Source of the DNA: DSYF01 sp041181065
GTDB taxonomy: Bacteria > Verrucomicrobiota > Verrucomicrobiia > Limisphaerales > DSYF01
Assembly: GCA_041181065.1 (NCBI GenBank)
Contig: JBEGQI010000216.1
Location: forward strand, 1 to 8,126
DNA: 8,126 nucleotides
Direction: 5' to 3'
Of the stretch, positions 1-4,676 are shown piece by piece. The notes beneath the pieces are model-generated. The model was not told the origin of the DNA and did no database searches. It saw only the letters and a program-made list of their open reading frames with translations. Made by a program: the position numbers and the translations under genes. Each line of letters begins with the position of its first letter. Positions within the stretch are counted from its first letter, which is position 1.

Positions 1-2
1 TC

Positions 3-431
3 GCGTGGAACGCGCGTTACGCCGGCAAGGATGGCAAGTTCGGCGTGCAGGACATGAAGTTCGTAAACGAGAACAACATCTTCGGCGTCGATCCCGCCGA
101 CAACAACGGCAAGGATGACATCCAAGTGTTGAACGAGATCCACGTCCCCGTGGATAAACCGGTCATCTGCTACGTCAGCTCCAAGGACGTCATCCACTCC
201 TTCCGCATCGTTGCCATGCGCGCGACGCAAGACGCGATCCCCGGCATGCGCATCCCGATGTGGTTCAAGCCCGCCAAGACCGGCACCTATCAAATCTACT
301 GCGCGCAACTCTGCGGCGCTGGTCACGCCGCGATGGCTGGTGGCCGTCTCGTGGTGGACTCAGCGGAGGATTACCAGAAGTGGATCGATAAGAAGTCCGC
401 CGCTGGTGCCGCGCCGGTCAGCTTCGAGTAA
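3..431 (+). CDS. coxB: Cytochrome c oxidase subunit II, C-terminal part (5' end outside window)
   Basis: This is the periplasmic CuA domain of a haem-copper oxidase subunit II, which takes electrons from cytochrome c and passes them to subunit I. The frame is open from the window edge, so the membrane anchor lies upstream. Seen directly: the upstream CuA histidine in DVIHSF (His codon at 195) and the ligand cluster CAQLCGAGHAAM, with Cys codons at 300 and 312, His at 324 and Met at 333. All CuA ligands are therefore present. The residue between the cysteines that is often Glu (CxELC) is Gln here, a variant I recall from caa3-type and related oxidases. The protein ends about 30 residues after the motif, with no CxxCH, so there is no fused cytochrome c domain. 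A strong terminator follows within 20 bp, so this is the last gene of its transcript, or the last before a break. Family assignment is very secure; the oxidase subtype is not. Confidence 0.95.
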   Translation, partial: AWNARYAGKDGKFGVQDMKFVNENNIFGVDPADNNGKDDIQVLNEIHVPVDKPVICYVSSKDVIHSFRIVAMRATQDAIPGMRIPMWFKPAKTGTYQIYCAQLCGAGHAAMAGGRLVVDSAEDYQKWIDKKSAAGAAPVSFE

Positions 432-450
432 GCTCGCTCAATTTTCGCAC

Positions 451-486
451 GCCGCGTTCCGACGGGAGCGCGGCTTTTTTATTTTT
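451..486 (+). terminator. Intrinsic terminator after coxB
   Basis: A 10-bp stem (GCCGCGTTCC at 451-460 pairing with GGAGCGCGGC at 465-474, one G-U pair) closes a 4-nt GACG loop. It is followed at once by six T, an A and five more T (475-486). It lies 20 bp after the coxB stop and separates the oxidase transcript from the efflux operon. Confidence 0.93.
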
Positions 487-506
487 GCACTTCTCACATC
501 GGTCCA

Positions 507-535
507 TTGAACCCGGGCCGCGTGCTTGCTAAGCT
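507..535 (+). promoter_or_regulatory. Possible sigma-70-type promoter for the efflux operon
   Basis: TTGAAC (507-512, 4 of 6 to TTGACA) and TAAGCT (530-535, 3 of 6 to TATAAT) are separated by 17 bp. They sit between the coxB terminator and the GTG chosen for the adaptor gene. A start site about 7 nt beyond the -10 box would fall at or next to that GTG, which would give a leaderless or nearly leaderless message. Both boxes are weak, so this is a suggestion only. Confidence 0.3.
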
Positions 536-542
536 GGTTTGC

Positions 543-1475
543 GTGAAGACCAAGCTCTTCCTCCTCGCCGGCACCGTGGTGCTGGCCGCATTCGCAATCT
601 CCTGCAAACCCAGCTCTCCTTCGGCCAGCGTCTCCGGCACCATCGAAGTGGATGAAGCACGCGTGGCGCCGCGCACCGGCGGTCGCATCGTGAAGCTCCT
701 CGCGCAGGAAGGTGACAGCCTCACGAACGGTCAACCCATCGTCGAACTCGAAGCGCCCGAACTGCGCGCGCGTCGCGATACGCTCGCCGCCAAACTTGCG
801 GAGCTTGAAGCCGGCCCGCGCGCCGAAGAGATCGCCACCGCGAAGGCTGAATGGGAGGCGCAAGTTGCACAACTCGACCTCGCCCGTCTCGAAGCGAAAC
901 GGGCGGAAGAACTCTTCGCGCAGAAAACCATTTCCAACACCGAGCACGACCGTGCCATCGCCGCCGCCCAAACGCAGGAGAAATCAGCCGCGGCGGCGAA
1001 GAGTCGCTACGACCTGCTCCTCGCGGGCACACGCACCGAGCAACTCACCGCCGCGCGCGCCCAACTCGCCGAAGTGGACGCGCAGCTCCGCGAACTGACC
1101 GTGTTCGCGCCGACGAATTGCGTCCTCGAAACCTTGAGCGTCAAAGTCGGCGACGTCGTTCCTGCGAATCGTGAAGTCGCCACGTTGCTACTCACGAATC
1201 ATCTCTGGGTGCGCGTGTTTGTCCCCGAGCCGTGGCTCGGTCGCGTGAAGCTCGGTGAATCCGCCACCGTGCGCGTGGACGCCTTCCCCGGTCGCGACTT
1301 CAAAGGCGTCATCGAACAGATCGCCCGCGCCGCCGAATTCACTCCGCGCAACGTGCAGACCACCGAGGAACGCGTGAAGCAAGTCTTCGGCGTGAAAGTC
1401 CGCCTCGACAACAAAGACGGCGACCTCCGCGCCGGCATGTCCGCGGATGTTTCATTCAACAGTGGAAGCAAATGA
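543..1475 (+). CDS. HlyD/YbhG-family periplasmic adaptor (membrane fusion) lipoprotein
   Basis: This is the periplasmic adaptor subunit of an ABC-2-type efflux pump, linking the inner-membrane transporter to an outer-membrane channel. The frame extends back to a TTG at 507. I prefer the GTG at 543, which starts a clean export signal (MKTKLFLLAG, hydrophobic core, then AISC with Cys21); the extra 12 residues upstream would spoil it. The lipobox is imperfect at -3 (Ala), so a lipoprotein is likely but not certain. From the GTG the protein is 310 aa. It has a first lipoyl-type half near 36-70 (GGRI, then EGDSLTNGQPIVELEAPEL), a long Ala/Glu/Arg-rich coiled-coil hairpin at about 75-184, a second lipoyl half at about 189-206 (VFAPTNCVLETL, VKVGD), and a beta-barrel. 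A late AEFTPRNVQTTEERV segment is very like E. coli YbhG. No clear ribosome binding site precedes it. Its stop overlaps the next gene's start (ATGA). The substrate cannot be read from sequence. Confidence 0.9.
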   Translation: MKTKLFLLAGTVVLAAFAISCKPSSPSASVSGTIEVDEARVAPRTGGRIVKLLAQEGDSLTNGQPIVELEAPELRARRDTLAAKLAELEAGPRAEEIATAKAEWEAQVAQLDLARLEAKRAEELFAQKTISNTEHDRAIAAAQTQEKSAAAAKSRYDLLLAGTRTEQLTAARAQLAEVDAQLRELTVFAPTNCVLETLSVKVGDVVPANREVATLLLTNHLWVRVFVPEPWLGRVKLGESATVRVDAFPGRDFKGVIEQIARAAEFTPRNVQTTEERVKQVFGVKVRLDNKDGDLRAGMSADVSFNSGSK

Positions 1476-2095
1476 GACGCCGACCTCTCCTGCTTCTTGC
1501 CTTGCTGGGGCCGGGTGGCTTTGCGGCCAGTTCCTATCTCGATGGTCTCGGTCTGATTTCTCAGATGTGGGCGTTCATGCTCTCGCTCGGCTGGCTATTC
1601 TGCGGCATCCCCGCCCTGTCGGCGATGCTGGCGCTCCTTTACTCCAAATCGTGGGGTCAACGGATGCTCATCTTCTCGGGACTGCTGTTTTTTCAAGTCG
1701 GGATTGTTTTCTTCGTTCTGCCACCAGGTGCATACATTGAGATGGTCGGCATCTCGCATCGATTGGGGAGGTATCCGGCACGACAATTGGGGAGTTGCGC
1801 ACAAACTCTGATGCAGCGATACAACGAAGGCGCATTGGCAACCAACTCCACATCGCTTCAATTGTATCCGCCTTTCCGGAACTGTGCTGCAATTGCCGCC
1901 GAGTCCGAACTGCCGTCGGAACTACGAGGCCGGTTTCGGTGCGTAGGTATCGGCGCCAGCTACGATGATCTCGCGGTGTATTTCGAAGTTGAACCTCAGA
2001 TAGGAATCGTTTGCACAAAGAGGTCGATCAAAAACGACGCCTTTCATCGCCGGTTGGGCGATGGGGTTTACGCATACCATTACCAAAGACCCTGA
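1472..2095 (+). CDS. Unrecognised small membrane protein embedded in the efflux operon
   Basis: I do not recognise this 207-aa protein. Its ATG overlaps the adaptor's stop (ATGA), and the ATPase gene begins 9 bp after its own stop, so it should be co-translated with both. The N-terminal half is hydrophobic, with likely membrane segments at about residues 5-22, 33-57 and 64-83. The first could be a signal peptide, since MRRRP precedes it. The remaining 120 residues look soluble and contain Cys109, Cys138, Cys157 and Cys181. A disulfide-bearing periplasmic domain is possible but unproven. Composition differs from its neighbours: 50% G+C over 1801-1860 against 67% over 1261-1320 in the adaptor. 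Codon choice is also less biased (ATA, TTG, GGG and similar codons). This suggests later insertion or weak selection. It does not resemble an ABC-2 permease, ATPase or adaptor. It is probably a real gene because the frame stays open between two coupled genes. Confidence 0.7.
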   Translation: MRRRPLLLLALLGPGGFAASSYLDGLGLISQMWAFMLSLGWLFCGIPALSAMLALLYSKSWGQRMLIFSGLLFFQVGIVFFVLPPGAYIEMVGISHRLGRYPARQLGSCAQTLMQRYNEGALATNSTSLQLYPPFRNCAAIAAESELPSELRGRFRCVGIGASYDDLAVYFEVEPQIGIVCTKRSIKNDAFHRRLGDGVYAYHYQRP

Positions 2096-2104
2096 GGCCC
2101 ATAC

Positions 2105-3040
2105 ATGATCGAAGTCCAAAACCTGACGAAACGCTTCGGCCACTTCACGGCGGTGGATGGCGTGAGCTTTTCGGTCGGGAAGGGCGCGATCTTCGGGTTC
2201 CTCGGGCCGAACGGCTCAGGCAAATCCACCGTCATCCGGATGCTCTGCGGCATCCTTGCGCCAAGCGGCGGGCGGGCGACGATTGCCGGGCATGACGTCG
2301 CGACGGAGTCGGAGCAACTGAAGGGCACGATCGGTTACATGTCGCAGAAGTTCTCGCTCTACGACGAACTGACGGTGACGGAAAACCTGCTTTTTTACGG
2401 TCGGCTTTACGGCTTGAACGGCGCGGCGCTTCGGCAACGCATGGATGAACTCATCGCGATGACGCATCTCGCGCCGTATGTCGGTCGTCGCGCGGCATTG
2501 CTCTCCGGCGGCTGGCGACAACGGCTCGCGATGGCCTGCGCGCTCATCCACAACCCGACCGTGCTGTTCCTCGACGAACCCACGGCGGGCATCGATCCAG
2601 TGGCACGGCGCGAGTTGTGGGATTTGCTCTTCGAATTTTCCAGCCGGGGCATCACGCTGTTCGTCACCACGCACTACATGGACGAGGCGGAGCGCTGCTC
2701 GCACGTCGGCTACATCTATCTTTCGAAGCTCATCGTCTGCGGTGAGCCGGATGAACTGAAACAACTTCCCGCCGTGAATCCTGCGGGCACAAGGCGCGTG
2801 GATGTGACGTGCGACCACGTCACCGTGGGTTTGCAGGCGGTGCGCAATCTTCCCGGCGTGCGCGGCGCGACGGTGTTCGGTCAATCAATGCATCTGTTGC
2901 TCGATGCAAGCGTCAGCGATGCGGTGATCAAGAATCGTTTGGCCGAGGTGAAGATTCAGACGGCGGACATCCGGCCCATCGCGCCGTCGCTGGAGGATGT
3001 GTTCGTGACGTTGACGGCGGAACAGGAGGAGAAACCATGA
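2105..3040 (+). CDS. ABC transporter ATP-binding protein (YbhF/CcmA-like, ABC-2 efflux)
   Basis: This cytoplasmic ATPase powers the efflux pump. The protein is 311 aa. Motifs in order: Walker A GPNGSGKST (34-42), Q-loop glutamine at 81 (YMSQKFSLYDELTV), signature LSGGW (133-137), Walker B VLFLDEP (153-159, catalytic Glu158), D-loop GID (162-164) and switch His190 (TTHYMDEAE). The signature's last residue is Trp rather than Gln, a variant I associate with the YbhF-type branch. The C-terminal 90 residues (from about 220) form the accessory domain usual in drug or antibiotic ABC-2 ATPases, ending in the common SLEDVFVTLT. A GAGG box (2094-2097), 7 nt before the ATG, supports this start. There is one nucleotide-binding domain, so the ATPase would act as a dimer, unlike the double-domain YbhF and RbbA proteins of E. 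coli. The permease start overlaps its stop. Confidence 0.94.
   Translation: MIEVQNLTKRFGHFTAVDGVSFSVGKGAIFGFLGPNGSGKSTVIRMLCGILAPSGGRATIAGHDVATESEQLKGTIGYMSQKFSLYDELTVTENLLFYGRLYGLNGAALRQRMDELIAMTHLAPYVGRRAALLSGGWRQRLAMACALIHNPTVLFLDEPTAGIDPVARRELWDLLFEFSSRGITLFVTTHYMDEAERCSHVGYIYLSKLIVCGEPDELKQLPAVNPAGTRRVDVTCDHVTVGLQAVRNLPGVRGATVFGQSMHLLLDASVSDAVIKNRLAEVKIQTADIRPIAPSLEDVFVTLTAEQEEKP
3024..3029 (+). promoter_or_regulatory. Strong ribosome binding site that fixes the permease start
   Basis: AGGAGG lies 7 nt before the ATG at 3037 and inside the end of the ATPase gene. It shows that the permease begins at 3037, although its frame is open further upstream to 2809. It is the only full-consensus Shine-Dalgarno sequence in the window. 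Confidence 0.85.
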
Positions 3041-4155
3041 AAATGTTCCGCGGTTTTACCGCCATCTTGCTGAAGGAATTCACGGTCATGTTCCGTGACC
3101 CGACGACGTTGTTCTTCATGTTCTTTCCGCCAATCGTGCAGATCGTGGCGTTCGGCTACGCGCTCGACAACGACGTGAAGCACATGCGCACCGTCGTCTT
3201 CAATGAAGACCGCTCCGTCGAGAGCCGGCAGATGCTGGAGAAGTTCGCGAACACCGGTTCGTTCCAGATGATCGGTGAAGTCCAGAGCGTCGCGGAACTC
3301 GAAACGGCCATCCGGCAAGGCAAGGCTTACGTCGGCATCCAGATCCCGCCGGAGTTCACGCGCGACTCGCGCTCCGGTCGCGGCGCGAAGGTGCAGGTGC
3401 TCATCGATGGCTCCAGTTCAACAGTCGCGTTGCAGGCGTTGCAAACCTCCATGGGGCTCGCGTTGCGTGATTCGATGATGCAACTCATGGCGGAATCTGG
3501 CCGGCGCGAGATGCCCGTCGAAGTGCGGCCGCAAATCCTCTACAACCCCACGATGAAGAGCGCGAACTTCTTCGTGCCAGGCGTCATGGGTCTCGCGTTG
3601 CAGATCGCCACCGTGTTCGCGACGGCCTTGTCGCTCGTGCGCGAGCGCGAGAAGGGCACGTTGGAAAATCTCCTCGTCGCGCCGTTGTCGCGTTCCGGTC
3701 TGATGCTCGGCAAACTCACGCCGTATCTCATCGTCTCGATGACCATGGCCACGATGATTTTCCTCGTGGCGCGCTGGGTGTTTCAGATTCCGATTCGCGG
3801 CGATCTCACGGCGTTGTTCCTCGCGACCTTTCTGTTCGTCTTCGCGCTGCTCAGTCTCGGGCTGCTCATCTCGACGAAGGCCGAGAATCACATGCAAGCG
3901 ATGCAGATGACGATGGCGCTCATCCTGCCGTCCGTGTTTTTCTCCGGGTTCCTGTTCCCGCGCGAGACGATGCCGCAAATCTTCCAATGGCTCAGCAACG
4001 TCATCCCGGCGACCTACTTCATCGAGCTGATGCGCGCCATCATGCTGCGCGGCTCGACGGTGGCGGATTACTGGCAACACTACGTCATCCTCGGCGTGAT
4101 GGGGGTGGTGCTGTTCGCCATGGCGTCGCTGAAGTTTCGGGCGCGACTGGCCTGA
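3037..4155 (+). CDS. ABC-2 type permease (YbhS/YbhR/YhhJ-like)
   Basis: This is the membrane channel subunit of the efflux pump, 372 aa, the usual size for the family. The N-terminal LLKEFTVMFRDP amphipathic stretch precedes the first membrane segment (about 24-43). A periplasmic domain follows (about 45-175), including the family-typical GKAYVGIQIPPEF and VLIDGSSSTVA. Five more membrane segments fill the C-terminal half. The conserved cytoplasmic REREKGTLENLLVAPLSR begins at about residue 202, and SGFLFPRETMP with IPATYFIELMRAIMLRG lie near the end; both are hallmarks of ABC-2 permeases. The start is set by AGGAGG and overlaps the ATPase stop (ATGA). E. coli YbhGFSR has two permeases, but only one is present before the operon ends, so a homodimer is likely. 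A 21-bp repeat array begins directly at its stop codon; the C-terminus (KFRARLA) looks complete. Confidence 0.94.
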   Translation: MKMFRGFTAILLKEFTVMFRDPTTLFFMFFPPIVQIVAFGYALDNDVKHMRTVVFNEDRSVESRQMLEKFANTGSFQMIGEVQSVAELETAIRQGKAYVGIQIPPEFTRDSRSGRGAKVQVLIDGSSSTVALQALQTSMGLALRDSMMQLMAESGRREMPVEVRPQILYNPTMKSANFFVPGVMGLALQIATVFATALSLVREREKGTLENLLVAPLSRSGLMLGKLTPYLIVSMTMATMIFLVARWVFQIPIRGDLTALFLATFLFVFALLSLGLLISTKAENHMQAMQMTMALILPSVFFSGFLFPRETMPQIFQWLSNVIPATYFIELMRAIMLRGSTVADYWQHYVILGVMGVVLFAMASLKFRARLA

Positions 4156-4403
4156 ACGCTTGCGTCGCCGCGCTAACCGGTGACGTGGGCGTCTTAATCC
4201 TCGATGCGGAGGCGCTAACCGGTGATGTCGGAGCCTAAACGGGTGACATTGCGGCCTTAACCGGCGTTGTTTTCGGGGGAACCGGCGATGTTGTAGCGGG
4301 AACCAGCGATGTTTTTGTGAGAACCGGCCTCGTTTTACGGGAACCGGCCTTGTTTTAGCGGGAACCCGCCTTGTTTTTGGCTCTTTTTCGATGTTTTTGG
4401 CAG
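4155..4403 (+). repeat. Degenerate 21-bp tandem repeat array, about 12 units
   Basis: Contiguous units start at about 4155, 4175, 4196, 4217, 4238, 4259, 4280, 4301, 4322, 4342, 4363 and 4383. Most are exactly 21 bp; a few are 20. A rough consensus is AACCGGYGATGTTNTAGCGG followed by G. Units near the permease are GC-rich (for example AACCGGTGACGTGGGCGTCT). Later ones carry a T tract and a GCGGG end, and the last is badly decayed. Read in one + frame the units give an LTGDVGA-like heptad broken by stops; on the - strand they give an Arg/Lys/Pro heptad. No unique spacers separate the units, so this is a minisatellite-like array and not CRISPR. It starts exactly at the permease stop codon. Confidence 0.88.
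4358..4378 (+). terminator. Weak terminator-like hairpin formed by repeat units
   Basis: GCGG (4358-4361) can pair with CCGC (4366-4369) around a GAAC loop, followed by CTTG and five T. The stem is only 4 bp. It is the best candidate for ending the efflux transcript, 200 bp after the permease, but it could be an accident of the repeat sequence. Confidence 0.25.
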
Positions 4404-4489
4404 AAATGGGAGGGGAAAGAGGCAGAAGCCACTGCCCGAAGGACCAGATTGGCCATACTTGGCCGTAAAATACCGATTTAGCGGGCTTC

Positions 4490-4528
4490 TGTGCCAGCAA
4501 TTGTGCCATTGCCCGGCCAACTGTGCCA
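4490..4528 (+). repeat. Three TGTGCCA direct repeats
   Basis: Identical 7-mers lie at 4490-4496, 4502-4508 and 4522-4528, with start-to-start distances of 12 and 20 bp. An inverted TGGCAC copy occurs at 4618-4623 next to the putative dnaK promoter. They could be regulator binding sites or decayed repeats; the sequence alone does not decide. Confidence 0.45.
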
Positions 4529-4584
4529 CTGCGACACGCTTTGGCGCAGTTTTCGACGGCTCAAATCAGCCTGAGTTGCGATGT

Positions 4585-4608
4585 TAAACCCTTATTTACA
4601 GTGGTTTA
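4585..4608. promoter_or_regulatory. TAAACC-N12-GGTTTA inverted repeat upstream of dnaK
   Basis: Six-base perfect arms at 4585-4590 and 4603-4608 are separated by an AT-rich 12-nt centre. They lie just upstream of the promoter candidates for dnaK. The layout suits a dimeric repressor or activator site. It does not match CIRCE (TTAGCACTC-N9-GAGTGCTAA). Six-base arms can arise by chance. Confidence 0.3.
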
Positions 4609-4625
4609 GGCGATTGTTGGCACGG

Positions 4626-4642
4626 CTGGCCCCGATATTGCA
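4626..4642 (+). promoter_or_regulatory. Sigma-54-like (-24/-12) promoter candidate for dnaK
   Basis: CTGGCCCCGATATTGCA matches 12 of the 14 defined positions of YTGGCACGRNNNTTGCW. The GG and GC dinucleotides are exactly 10 bp apart. Transcription would begin near 4653, leaving about 24 nt before the ATG. A competing sigma-70 reading is TTGGCA (4617-4622) with an 18-bp spacer to a poor -10, CATAGA (4641-4646). No CIRCE operator is seen. Confidence 0.45.
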
Positions 4643-4676
4643 TAGAGGATGGTGAACTTTTTATCTAAACGAATTT

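Larger units (their letters stand above)
4156..4676. other. 520-bp gene-free region between efflux operon and dnaK
   Basis: I see no convincing gene on either strand here. The first half is a 21-bp tandem repeat array (about 4155-4403). The second half holds three TGTGCCA direct repeats, a TAAACC/GGTTTA inverted repeat and a sigma-54-like promoter close to dnaK. Base composition shifts from GC-rich near the permease to T-rich on the + strand around 4310-4400. Stretches 4404-4489 and 4529-4584 show nothing I can name. Confidence 0.8.

Noticed and set aside
507..542. TTG start for the adaptor protein
   Set aside because: The 12 extra residues disrupt the signal peptide, and the TTG fits better as part of a -35 box.
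438..971. Minus-strand open frame overlapping the terminator and the adaptor gene
   Set aside because: It runs through the coxB terminator hairpin and is antisense to a clear HlyD-family gene.
2809..3036. Upstream extension of the permease
   Set aside because: The extra residues are an out-of-frame reading of the ATPase, and AGGAGG plus the family N-terminus place the start at 3037.
3987..4238. Small + frame gene encoding LTGDVGA heptads
   Set aside because: It overlaps the permease in another frame and reads into the repeat array, where it hits stops; no start signal.
4155..4403. CRISPR array
   Set aside because: The units are contiguous and degenerate, with no unique spacers and no cas genes.
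3418..4509. Long minus-strand open frame (363 codons) across the permease end and the repeat array
   Set aside because: It is antisense to a well-supported permease, its translation is Arg/His/Pro-rich as expected for a GC-rich shadow frame, and the heptad pattern comes from the 21-bp repeats.
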